Both the position numbers and the translations under genes were made by a program. Below the pieces are notes generated by a model. The model was not told where the DNA came from and did not search any database. It saw only the letters and a program-made list of their open reading frames with translations. From positions 185,246 through 249,245 of the forward strand of contig NZ_LZHW01000102.1 of the NCBI RefSeq assembly GCF_001667265.1: a stretch of DNA of 64,000 nucleotides, given 5' to 3'. Below, piece after piece: positions 45,068 through 52,644 of this stretch. The first letter of the stretch is position 1; each line of letters opens with the position of its first letter. The stretch comes from Mycobacterium sp. ACS4331. Lineage in GTDB: Bacteria; Actinomycetota; Actinomycetes; Mycobacteriales; Mycobacteriaceae.

Positions 45068-46387
45068 TCATGACATCTCATCTACGACTGCGGTGAATGC
45101 GCTCACGAACCAGTCCAGGTCGGACTGCGAGAAGACCAACGGCGGGCGGATTTTCAGGACGCTTGCAGCTCTGCCGCACACCGAGATCAACACGTGCCGT
45201 TCGCGCATGGCGTCCACGATGTGCTGCGCTCGCGTGCGGTCGGGCTCCTTGGAGTCGGGATCGGTGACGATCTCGACGCCGGTGTACAGCCCGGCGCCGC
45301 GCACATCACCGATGAAATCACAGTTCAACGCAGTCAGTTCGGCGCGCAGGGCCGTGCCGATCGCGGCGGCATGGTCAGCCAGGTCGCCCTCCTGGATGCT
45401 GTCGAGCACGGCCTGGGCGGCCGCCATCGAGACCGGGTTGCCGCCAAAGGTGTTGAAGTAAGGGATCTCGCTGGCGAACCGTTCGAGAACTTCTGGACGT
45501 GCGGCCATCGCGGCGACCGGAATCCCATTGCCCATGGGCTTGCCCATGGTCACGAGGTCGGGGACGACTCCGTGGCGCTGGAATCCCCACATCGCATCAC
45601 CCGTGCGGGCGAAGCCGGGCTGCACCTCGTCGGCGATGAACACCCCGCCGGCGCGATGCACGACCTCCACGGCCGGCGCCAGGATGGTGGGGTCGACATA
45701 GATCCCGTCCGAGGAGAAGATCGAGTCCAGCAGCAGCGCGCTGAATCTGTGTCCGTGCCGTTCGAGGTCGGCGATGGCGTCGCTGACGCGGGCTGCGAAC
45801 CACTGCCCGAGCTGCGCCGGGTCGATGCGGTAGGAGTCGGGTGCCGGCACCGTCCGGACGTTCGGCCCCAATGACACCCCGGTTCCCAGCGACGGCGACA
45901 CTGCCGAGATCAGGGCGCTGTTGCCGTGGTACGCCTCTTCGGTGACGATGACTCCCGTTCCGCCGGTGTGCTGCTCGGCCACTCGCACGGCCAAGTCGTT
46001 GGCCTCAGATCCAGTGCAGGTGAACATGATCGAGGAGATCTCATCGGGGAACGTCGCCAGAAGCTGCTCCGAGTAGTCCAGGATTCGGCCATGCAGATAG
46101 CGGGTGTGCGTGTTCAGCGCCGACATCTGCTCCGTGACGGCCCGGATGACGCGTGGGTTGCAGTGCCCGACGCAGGGCACGTTGTTGTACGCGTCGAGGT
46201 ATTCGACACCGTCGGCGTCGAAGACGCGAGCGCCGGCGCCACGCACGAGATGCACCGGCTTCCGGTAGAACAGCCGGTACGACGGGCCCAGCGCCGACCG
46301 ACGCTTGGCGATCATCGCGTCGGTGGCTGGATCCAGTTCACCGGACCCGGTGTAGCTGTTCGGGTCCATGATGGGGGAGAAGGCCAT
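45068..46387 (-). CDS. Class III aminotransferase of the amino-alcohol-phosphate phospholyase type
   Basis: 439 residues, PLP-dependent. It carries a strand-turn ADEVQPGFARTGD, the Schiff-base lysine in VTMGKPMGNGIP, YFNTFGGNPVSM, GDVRGAGLYTGVEIV and VLKIRPPLVFSQSD. These C-terminal blocks match, from memory, human ETNPPL/PHYKPL, which remove phosphate and ammonia from phosphoethanolamine or 5-phosphohydroxylysine, rather than ordinary omega-transaminases. The start at 46387 has GAGGA 7 nt upstream. A kinase gene of the matching type lies in the same cluster. The exact substrate is inferred, not known. Confidence 0.82.
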   Translation of the reverse strand: MAFSPIMDPNSYTGSGELDPATDAMIAKRRSALGPSYRLFYRKPVHLVRGAGARVFDADGVEYLDAYNNVPCVGHCNPRVIRAVTEQMSALNTHTRYLHGRILDYSEQLLATFPDEISSIMFTCTGSEANDLAVRVAEQHTGGTGVIVTEEAYHGNSALISAVSPSLGTGVSLGPNVRTVPAPDSYRIDPAQLGQWFAARVSDAIADLERHGHRFSALLLDSIFSSDGIYVDPTILAPAVEVVHRAGGVFIADEVQPGFARTGDAMWGFQRHGVVPDLVTMGKPMGNGIPVAAMAARPEVLERFASEIPYFNTFGGNPVSMAAAQAVLDSIQEGDLADHAAAIGTALRAELTALNCDFIGDVRGAGLYTGVEIVTDPDSKEPDRTRAQHIVDAMRERHVLISVCGRAASVLKIRPPLVFSQSDLDWFVSAFTAVVDEMS

Positions 46388-46456
46388 GTGCGTGTCCTCA
46401 GTGGTGTGTGCGGCCAGATGTGCGCGGTCTGAGCTGACCACCCACCCAGGCGTGAG

Positions 46457-46492
46457 CATTTGGTCCAACCATATCGTAGCAAGGATGGACCA
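46457..46492. promoter_or_regulatory. Inverted-repeat operator of the aminotransferase gene
   Basis: TTTGGTCCAACC (46457-46468) faces GGATGGACCAAA (46481-46492): 12-bp arms with one mismatch around 12 nt that contain the minus-strand -10 TACGAT. The core TTGGTCCAACCA is identical to 51742-51753 before the GntR/UTRA gene. A third half-site, TGGTCC, is at 46495-46500. Confidence 0.65.
46471..46476 (-). promoter_or_regulatory. -10 element inside the aminotransferase operator
   Basis: TACGAT on the minus strand, flanked by both operator arms. The inferred leader is about 75 nt to the ATG at 46387. Confidence 0.4.
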
Positions 46493-46549
46493 AACCTGGT
46501 CCGTCCCTGCGCAGGCGACGGTCAGTGTCTCGCGGGCGACGCTCGATCC

Positions 46550-47635
46550 TCACAGGACGACGACGGAGCGGAGCACTCCACCGCTGTGCATCTGGTCGAA
46601 TGCGGCCTCGATGTCATCCAGGCCGATGCGTTCGGTGACGAACTTCTCCAGTGGCAGTCTTCCCTGCAGATGCAGGTCGACCAGGGTGGGGAAGTCACGT
46701 TCAGGCAGACAGTCGCCGTACCAGGAGGACTTGAGCGCACCACCGTGGGAGAAGAGATCCACCAGTGGCATGTCCAGGGTCATCGCCGGGGTGGGGACCC
46801 CGACCAGCACCACGGTCCCCGCCAGATCGCGTGCGTAGAACGCCTGCTTCCAGGTGCTGGGCCGGCCCACCGCGTCGATGACCACATCTGCACCGAATCC
46901 ACCGGTCAGCTCCCGCACAGCTTCGACCACATCCGCCTCGGCCGCGTTGACCGTGTCCGTTGCACCGAATTCGCGGGCGTGCGCCAGCTTTCGGTCGTCG
47001 AGGTCGACGGCGATGATCTTCTTCGCCCCCACCAGCGCGGCCCCGGCGATGGCGGCGTCACCGACACCGCCGCAGCCGATTACGGCGACGGTGTCGTCTC
47101 GGGTCACCGCACCGGTGTTGATCGCCGCGCCGATGCCGGCCATCACTCCGCACCCGAGCAGGCCGGCCACCGCAGGGTCGACAGCTGGTTCAACCTTGGT
47201 GCACTGCCCCTGGTGGACAAGGGTTTTCTCGGCGAAGGCGCCGATGCCGAGGGCGGGAGAAAGCTCGGTGCCGTCCTTGAGGGTCATCTTCTGGGAGGCG
47301 TTGAACGTGTCGAAACACAGATGCGGTCGTCCCCGTCTGCAGGCACGGCACTGCCCGCAGACCGCGCGCCAGTTCAGGACGACGAAGTCGCCGGGGACGA
47401 CGCCGGTGACACCCGCACCGACAGTCTCCACGGTGCCCGAGGCCTCATGGCCCAGGAGAAACGGATATGCGTCGTTGACACCGCCGTCGCGATACGTCAG
47501 ATCGGTGTGACACACCCCGCAGGCCAGGATCTTGACCACCACCTCGTCTGGTCCCGGGTCTGGAAGGACGATGTCGGTGACTTCGACGGGGGCGCCTTTG
47601 GCCCTGGCGATCACTCCGCGGACGGTCTGGGGCAT
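46550..47635 (-). CDS. mscR: S-(hydroxymethyl)mycothiol dehydrogenase
   Basis: 361 residues, the same length as M. tuberculosis MscR and nearly the same signature blocks. It oxidises the mycothiol adduct of formaldehyde (and reduces S-nitrosomycothiol). Catalytic zinc ligands are in CGVCHTDLTYR and GHEASG, structural zinc cysteines in CGQCRACRRGRPHLC, NAD binding in VIGCGGVGDAAIAGA. In this cluster it would remove formaldehyde released by the FAD/GcvT demethylase. GGAG lies 6 nt before ATG 47635. Confidence 0.93.
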   Translation of the reverse strand: MPQTVRGVIARAKGAPVEVTDIVLPDPGPDEVVVKILACGVCHTDLTYRDGGVNDAYPFLLGHEASGTVETVGAGVTGVVPGDFVVLNWRAVCGQCRACRRGRPHLCFDTFNASQKMTLKDGTELSPALGIGAFAEKTLVHQGQCTKVEPAVDPAVAGLLGCGVMAGIGAAINTGAVTRDDTVAVIGCGGVGDAAIAGAALVGAKKIIAVDLDDRKLAHAREFGATDTVNAAEADVVEAVRELTGGFGADVVIDAVGRPSTWKQAFYARDLAGTVVLVGVPTPAMTLDMPLVDLFSHGGALKSSWYGDCLPERDFPTLVDLHLQGRLPLEKFVTERIGLDDIEAAFDQMHSGGVLRSVVVL

Positions 47636-47667
47636 GGTCGACTCCGTTCTGTGGGTGGCTGAGGATG

Positions 47668-47728
47668 AACGGGCTTCGCAGTCACACCTCGGCCGGCGGT
47701 CCGGCACGGCGTTCCTGCGAAGCCCGTT
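47668..47728 (-). promoter_or_regulatory. Long hairpin between cupin and mscR genes
   Basis: AACGGGCTTCGCAG (47668-47681) pairs perfectly over 14 bp with CTGCGAAGCCCGTT (47715-47728) around 33 nt. It begins 33 nt upstream of mscR, almost touching the cupin stop. With no T-tract, it could be an RNA-processing or stability element that separates expression of the two genes, or an attenuator. Confidence 0.6.
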
Positions 47729-47735
47729 GAACGGC

Positions 47736-48065
47736 TTACTTGTTGACGACGAACACCTTGCGGATCGTCTCCTGGATCGTCCAGGTGGCGACCTCACCGC
47801 CGTCGATCACGACGATGTCGCCCGCGGCGACGTCGATGCTGTCGCCGTTGGTGCCGGTGACGGTCGCTCTGCCCTGCAGGATGTAGACGGTCTCCTGTCC
47901 TGGGAGATTGGTGTGCGTTCCCGGGGCGGCCTGCCAGACGCCGTGGTACTGGTCGCCGGTTTCGTTGGTGTAGACCTTGCAGGACGCCACTTCGGCGTCG
48001 CTTTCCGGACGCTCCTTGGTCTCGAGTTCTACAGTGGCGGCGTCGAACTTGCGGATCGTGGACAT
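47736..48065 (-). CDS. Cupin (DUF861-like) protein
   Basis: 109 residues, single cupin barrel: GVWQAAPGTHTN, ETVYILQGRATVTG and DIVVIDGGEVATWTI. The usual cupin metal histidines are mostly replaced, as in the EutQ/ureidoglycine-type Cupin_3 group. GAGGAAA lies about 6 nt before ATG 48065. A role as a sugar-phosphate-, amino-alcohol- or aldehyde-binding accessory in the catabolic cluster is possible; no reaction can be assigned. Confidence 0.8.
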   Translation of the reverse strand: MSTIRKFDAATVELETKERPESDAEVASCKVYTNETGDQYHGVWQAAPGTHTNLPGQETVYILQGRATVTGTNGDSIDVAAGDIVVIDGGEVATWTIQETIRKVFVVNK

Positions 48066-48184
48066 ACAGATTTCCTCTCGTTGGGTGTTGCGGTGAGTTC
48101 GTGCTGCCAGATTCGGGCTTCACGGAACCACGGTCCGATGCGAACCGTGTGAATTGAACTGCGGTACTGAGCCTTCGGGCGCCG

Positions 48185-49186
48185 TCAGCCCGGCAGCACA
48201 GCTGCGCCCGAGGACGCCAGATACACGTTGGCCATGTCGACGGTGATCTTGGAGTACCGCGGAGCCTCCTGCGACCACAGTTCGGTGCCGGGGCGCGATC
48301 CCAGCCAGGACAGGATGACCATCCGGCGCATCATGATCAGCGTCGGGATGATCGCGATGTCGTCCTCATCCAGTGGGCGCACGTCGGTGTAGCCGGCCAG
48401 CCAGCTGTCGATGAGGTCGGGAACCAGTGGGTCGTCTTCGATGAAAGTCAACGCACTGGCCAGATCGTAGAGCAGCCAACCGAATCCACAGTCGTCGAAG
48501 TCGATGACCGCCACTGCGTCACCGTCCACCAGAACGTTGCCGAGGCGCAGGTCGGAGTGAATCAGGCCGTACCGGTTGCGCCCCTGCCCATATTCGGTCA
48601 GGCGCCGCCTGATCAGATCCTCGGCCGCCTGCAGCACCGCGATGTCCGCGGCGCCGACGTTCGGTCCCTCTCGCCACGATCCCCAGTTCGCTGAGGGACC
48701 GAAGGCACCGTCGAGATCCCACGAGAGCCTCTCAAACGTCGGTGGTGGTGTCCACGACGTCGCGTGCAGTTGCAGGCGTGCGGTGGTGTGCCCCAACATT
48801 CGGTAATCGGCCACCAGGTTGTCTTCTGTGGGCGTACTGCCGGGCAGCACCCTGAAGACCGCGGCCAGGCGCGGCTCGAACCCGGGATGGGTCGCGGTGA
48901 CGACCAATTCCCCGGAGGGTGTGGACAGTGGCGCCGACACCGTGAGGTCAGTGTCGCGTGCCAATGCCAGCAGCCACATCATCTCGGATTCCACTGCTGC
49001 CTTCGTGTGGTAATCGATCGAATGCAGCCGCACCACCACCGGCTCACGGGACTCAAACGAGGCCCAGAAGACGGCATTCTCGGAGAAGGTCAGCAGCTGA
49101 AGGTCGACCGGTTCGGGCAGTTCGTAACGTGCCAGTGCGTCGCGGGCCTGTGGTTCCAGGCGCAGAGCCTCTTCTGTGGTTGCCAT
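48185..49186 (-). CDS. APH/SrkA-type kinase of the amino-alcohol cluster
   Basis: 333 residues. The N-lobe LTFSENAVFWASF lies where the ATP-binding loop of homoserine-kinase/SrkA-like proteins sits; VVRLHSIDYHTK supplies a Lys; the catalytic loop is LIHSDLRLGNVLVDGD and the metal Asp lies in VAVIDFDDCG. The family includes hydroxylysine kinase. It is next to the demethylase (6-nt gap) and the phospholyase-type aminotransferase, so it probably phosphorylates the hydroxyl group that the lyase later removes. Confidence 0.82.
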   Translation of the reverse strand: MATTEEALRLEPQARDALARYELPEPVDLQLLTFSENAVFWASFESREPVVVRLHSIDYHTKAAVESEMMWLLALARDTDLTVSAPLSTPSGELVVTATHPGFEPRLAAVFRVLPGSTPTEDNLVADYRMLGHTTARLQLHATSWTPPPTFERLSWDLDGAFGPSANWGSWREGPNVGAADIAVLQAAEDLIRRRLTEYGQGRNRYGLIHSDLRLGNVLVDGDAVAVIDFDDCGFGWLLYDLASALTFIEDDPLVPDLIDSWLAGYTDVRPLDEDDIAIIPTLIMMRRMVILSWLGSRPGTELWSQEAPRYSKITVDMANVYLASSGAAVLPG

Positions 49187-49192
49187 ACCGCA

Positions 49193-51616
49193 TCACACCC
49201 CAGCGCAGACATGGATCGCGTGGCGCCCGCCGGGAACCTCCACCGTCAAGTCCTCAGCCTGCGACAAGTCGATCCGTCCCCCGTCCGGCTGTCGGACCAC
49301 CCCAATCGCGACGGGTGCACCCACGGTGTACCCGTACGCCGACGAGGTGACCGTCCCGACTCGCTCATCACCGAGATAGATGCCCTCGCCGCCCCACAGC
49401 GTGACGTCATCGTCGTCCACACGGAAGCCGATCAGCGACCTGGCCGGCTCGGTGTCCCGCAGTTTCTCAACCGCGACACGACCCCGGAACGGGATGTCGG
49501 TGTCGAGCTTGCACAGGTGCTCCAATCCGGCCTCCACCACGTTCATCGAGGCGCTGAGTTCACGACCCCACACGGCTTGCAGTTTCTCGATGCGCAGACT
49601 GTCGATCGCGTAGTGGCCCGCCGGGCGGATGCCCAGATCGGCGCCCTCGGCCAGCAGCAGTTCGTAGACCGCGACCGCACACTCGCTGGGGACGTGCAGC
49701 TCCCACCCGTCCTCACCCACCCCGCTGGTGCGAGAGACCCGAATGAAGGCATCACCGAGGTGCAGGCACCGACTTGTCGAAGGCGGGAAACCCTCGTCGC
49801 TGAAATCGGCGTCACTGCACCGAGCCAACAGTTCGGTGGACCGCGGGCCAACCACCGCGAACACGGCGTGGCCAGATGTCACATCGAGCACGCGGGCGTC
49901 CGAACCGGAGTCGATGCTGCGCCGGATGTAGGCCAGATCCCGCACCTGGTAGGCGGTTCCGGTGTGGATCAGGAACTCGTCAGCCGCAGTCCGCGTCACG
50001 ACCACCTCGGTCTCGATTCCACCGTTGTCGTTCAGCATCACGGTGCGAACCACCGAGCCCACGGGTCCGCCGACGTCACCGGCACAGAGGTTCTGCAGGA
50101 CCGATTCGGCATCCGCACCCCGCAGGAGGAGCTTGCCCACCGAGGTGGAGTCGAACACCGCCACGTTCTCGCGCGCGGCCTGATGTTCCTCTCCGGTGTT
50201 GGCGTGCCAGTTCTGACGCCCGAGGACGTAGTCGACCTCAGGCGAGTTACCCGCCCCGGCGAACCAGTTGACCCGCTCCCAGCCCAACTTGGTGCCGAAT
50301 GACGCACCGTGCTGCTCGTGCACGTGATGCACGGGGGAGCGCCGGACGCCCCGCCCCGACACCGGTTCCTTGTTCGGAACCGGCAAAGCATAGTGGGCAC
50401 TGAGGGTTTCGATGGTCCGTTGACGCAGCCAGCGGTCGCTTGCGGCATAGGAGCCGAAGCGTGCGACGTCGACCGACCAGAGGTCGCGGGTCGGAGCGCC
50501 CTCGAGGATCCACTCCGCCAGCGCCAGACCGGCCCCGCCGGCATTGGCGATTCCACCGGAGTTGAATCCGGCGGCCACGTACACCCCATCGACCTCCGGT
50601 GTCGCACCGAGCAGGAAGTTGTTGTCGGGCGTGAAGCTCTCAGGGCCGTTGTACAGCATCCGGACTCCGGCCTGCTCCAGCGCGGGAACACGCTGGGCCG
50701 CGGACTCCATGAGCGGTCCGAAGTGTTCCCAGTCCTCGCCGAGCAGCTGGAACTCGAACTTCTCCGGAATGTCGGCCGACCGCACCCAGGGCAGGGCGTT
50801 CGTCTCGAAGCCGCCGGCGATGAGACCGCCCACTTCGGCCTTGAAGTAGACGCTTCCATCGGGGTCGCGCAGGATCGGGGTGTCGGGGACGATGCCGTCG
50901 ATCTTCTCGGTCACCGCGTAGAAGTGCTGGGCCGGATACAGCGGGACGGCCACTCCGATGGTGTCGCCGAGGGCCTTTGACCATTGGCCGGCCGCGAGCA
51001 CCAGCGTTTCGCATTCGATGGTGCCGTTCTGCGTGGTCACAGAACGGGCGCGGCCGTCCACGACCTCGATGCCGGTCACCCGTGTCCGTTCCAGGATCTG
51101 CACCCCACGCGATTTCGCGCCACGAGCCAGAGCCTGCGTCAAGTCCACGGGGTTGGCGGTGCCGTCCTCAGGCAGCCAGACGACGCCCTTGAGGTCGTCG
51201 GTCTTCAGCAGCGGGTAGCGTTCCTTGGCCTCCTCAAGGCTGATGAACTCCGCCACCGTGCCGAAGGAACGCGCTGAGGCCGCGGCCCGCTGAAGGTGCT
51301 TGACACGCTCTTCGGTCCTGGCCACCCACAACGCGCCGCACTGTCGCCACCCGGTGCCGAATCCGGTCTCGGCCTCCAACCCCGCATAGAGTTCGATGCT
51401 GTAGCGCGCCAAGGCCGTCATGGCCTGGTTGGGGCGCACCTGGCCGACGATTCCGGCCGCGTGCCACGTTGTCCCACAGGAGAGTTCGCCCTGCTCAAGC
51501 AGCACCACGTCCGTCTGGCCGAGTTTGGACAGGTGGTAGGCGATGCTGCAGCCGATGACGCCGCCACCGATGATCACAACGCTCGCCCTGCTGGGCTGGC
51601 TTCCAGGTGCTGCCAT
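49193..51616 (-). CDS. FAD-dependent N-demethylase fused to GcvT (dimethylglycine/sarcosine-dehydrogenase-like)
   Basis: 807 residues. Residues 12-410 are a DAO-type FAD domain (VVIIGGGVIGCSIAYHL). His52 in TTWHAAG is the position of covalent FAD attachment in dimethylglycine and sarcosine dehydrogenases. Residues about 420-807 are the folate-binding GcvT and GcvT-C barrels (VAVFDSTSVGKLLLRG; SGVGEDGWELHVPSE; SLRIEKLQAVWGRELSA). It removes N-methyl groups, passing them to tetrahydrofolate or as formaldehyde. AAGGGG lies 8 nt before ATG 51616. It heads the minus-strand operon. Confidence 0.87.
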   Translation of the reverse strand: MAAPGSQPSRASVVIIGGGVIGCSIAYHLSKLGQTDVVLLEQGELSCGTTWHAAGIVGQVRPNQAMTALARYSIELYAGLEAETGFGTGWRQCGALWVARTEERVKHLQRAAASARSFGTVAEFISLEEAKERYPLLKTDDLKGVVWLPEDGTANPVDLTQALARGAKSRGVQILERTRVTGIEVVDGRARSVTTQNGTIECETLVLAAGQWSKALGDTIGVAVPLYPAQHFYAVTEKIDGIVPDTPILRDPDGSVYFKAEVGGLIAGGFETNALPWVRSADIPEKFEFQLLGEDWEHFGPLMESAAQRVPALEQAGVRMLYNGPESFTPDNNFLLGATPEVDGVYVAAGFNSGGIANAGGAGLALAEWILEGAPTRDLWSVDVARFGSYAASDRWLRQRTIETLSAHYALPVPNKEPVSGRGVRRSPVHHVHEQHGASFGTKLGWERVNWFAGAGNSPEVDYVLGRQNWHANTGEEHQAARENVAVFDSTSVGKLLLRGADAESVLQNLCAGDVGGPVGSVVRTVMLNDNGGIETEVVVTRTAADEFLIHTGTAYQVRDLAYIRRSIDSGSDARVLDVTSGHAVFAVVGPRSTELLARCSDADFSDEGFPPSTSRCLHLGDAFIRVSRTSGVGEDGWELHVPSECAVAVYELLLAEGADLGIRPAGHYAIDSLRIEKLQAVWGRELSASMNVVEAGLEHLCKLDTDIPFRGRVAVEKLRDTEPARSLIGFRVDDDDVTLWGGEGIYLGDERVGTVTSSAYGYTVGAPVAIGVVRQPDGGRIDLSQAEDLTVEVPGGRHAIHVCAGV

Positions 51617-51657
51617 TGGGTGAACCCCTTCAGAATTTGAGTGAACCTTTAAACCGC

Positions 51658-51668
51658 TTGGTACTACC
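51658..51668. promoter_or_regulatory. GGTnnnACC operator, demethylase side
   Basis: TTGGTACTACC. The core GGTnnnACC matches the element at 51744-51752 and 46460-46468. Confidence 0.45.
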
Positions 51669-51686
51669 GTAATTAGGCCATTACGG
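51667..51686. promoter_or_regulatory. 20-bp palindrome at the demethylase promoter
   Basis: CCGTAAT (51667-51673) and ATTACGG (51680-51686) around TAGGCC. The minus-strand -10 region of the demethylase operon falls inside it. Confidence 0.55.
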
Positions 51687-51700
51687 ATCAGCCATGTCAA
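51670..51700 (-). promoter_or_regulatory. Promoter of the demethylase operon
   Basis: A perfect TTGACA on the minus strand (51700-51695); -10 candidates CTAATT (18-nt spacer) or TAATTA (19 nt) lie within the palindrome. Confidence 0.5.
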
Positions 51701-51741
51701 CAGGCGACACGGAACCGAGCTGGGGCCGGTTTGAGACACTC

Positions 51742-51754
51742 TTGGTCCAACCAA
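51742..51754. promoter_or_regulatory. GGTnnnACC operator upstream of the GntR/UTRA gene
   Basis: TTGGTCCAACCAA, arms TTGGT/ACCAA around CCA. Its first 12 nt are identical to 46458-46469. It lies about 28 nt before the -10 of the regulator gene. Confidence 0.6.
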
Positions 51755-51781
51755 AAATGGCCAGTGTTGCCCGACGTCTGC

Positions 51782-51787
51782 TAAATT
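51782..51787 (+). promoter_or_regulatory. -10 element of the GntR/UTRA gene, leaderless type
   Basis: TAAATT followed by 6 nt and the GTG at 51794. Confidence 0.5.
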
Positions 51788-51793
51788 GGCCCC

Positions 51794-52594
51794 GTGTCCA
51801 CCCACTCCAACGGTCAGTCATCGGACTCCGTGTCTGCGGTGGAGAGCTCGCGCGATCGGGTCCTGGAGTTGGTGTCCAAGCGACGCCTCGGTGCCGGCGA
51901 CAAGCTGCCCTCTGAACGGGAGATGGCGGACTCATTCGGGGTCAGCCGCAACACGCTCCGCGAGGCACTGGGAATGTTGGAGCGCTCGGGATATGTGGTG
52001 CGCCGCCCAGGCAGGGGTGGCGGAACGTTCGTCGCGAAACCCAAGGTTGAGCGCGACCTGACGATTCTCACGGGGTTGCCTGGGCATCTTCGCCGGCAGG
52101 GACACGCCTCGTCGGCGCAGGTGCTGTCGGCCCGTCTGATGGGGGCCGACAGCTGGACAGCCAGCGAGCTGCAGATTCCGGAGAACGCACCGGTGTATGA
52201 GATCGTTCGGCTTCGCCTCTCCGACGGGGAACCGATCTCCCTGGAACGCAACCGGTTTCCCGCCGAGCGGTTCCCCGGCCTGTTGGAGCACCCCATGGGC
52301 GGTTCCATCTACGACATCATGCGCAATGAGTACGGTGTCCCGCCGAAACGTGCTCGGGAACGCATAGAGCCGATGGTGGCAGGTGCGACCGAAGCGGCCG
52401 CACTTGGCGTGCGGGAGGGTGAGCCGGTGTTGTCGGTGGACCGGGTGACCTACGACGCGGACGATGTCCCCGTGGAAGTCGGCCTCGACCTGTTCCGGGG
52501 TGACCGCACGCGGGTGGTGGTCTGGGTGGAATCGCCCGAGGACACCGTCATCGAAGTCCATAAGCCCACCGCGGAGGCGGCCGCGACCTGGTGA
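51794..52594 (+). CDS. GntR/HutC family regulator with UTRA domain
   Basis: 266 residues. An N-terminal winged helix (RDRVLELVSKRRLGAGDKLP; REMADSFGVSRNTLREALGMLE) and a C-terminal UTRA ligand domain (PVYEIVRLRLSDGEPISLER; IYDIMRNEYGV; VEVGLDLFRGDRTRV). HutC-type proteins sense small metabolites and often bind GT..AC half-sites; the TTGGTnnnACC elements here are probable targets. Divergent from the demethylase operon. It likely controls this operon and the aminotransferase gene. Confidence 0.87.
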   Translation: MSTHSNGQSSDSVSAVESSRDRVLELVSKRRLGAGDKLPSEREMADSFGVSRNTLREALGMLERSGYVVRRPGRGGGTFVAKPKVERDLTILTGLPGHLRRQGHASSAQVLSARLMGADSWTASELQIPENAPVYEIVRLRLSDGEPISLERNRFPAERFPGLLEHPMGGSIYDIMRNEYGVPPKRARERIEPMVAGATEAAALGVREGEPVLSVDRVTYDADDVPVEVGLDLFRGDRTRVVVWVESPEDTVIEVHKPTAEAAATW

Positions 52595-52625
52595 AGGCAA
52601 CGCCAGGGCAACACGTTGCACTGGG

Positions 52626-52638
52626 CCCAGAACCTGGG
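52626..52638. terminator. Possible terminator hairpin between convergent genes
   Basis: CCCAG (52626-52630) and CTGGG (52634-52638) around a 3-nt loop, in the 50-nt gap after the GntR/UTRA gene. Weak. Confidence 0.2.
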
Positions 52639-52644
52639 TGAGCG

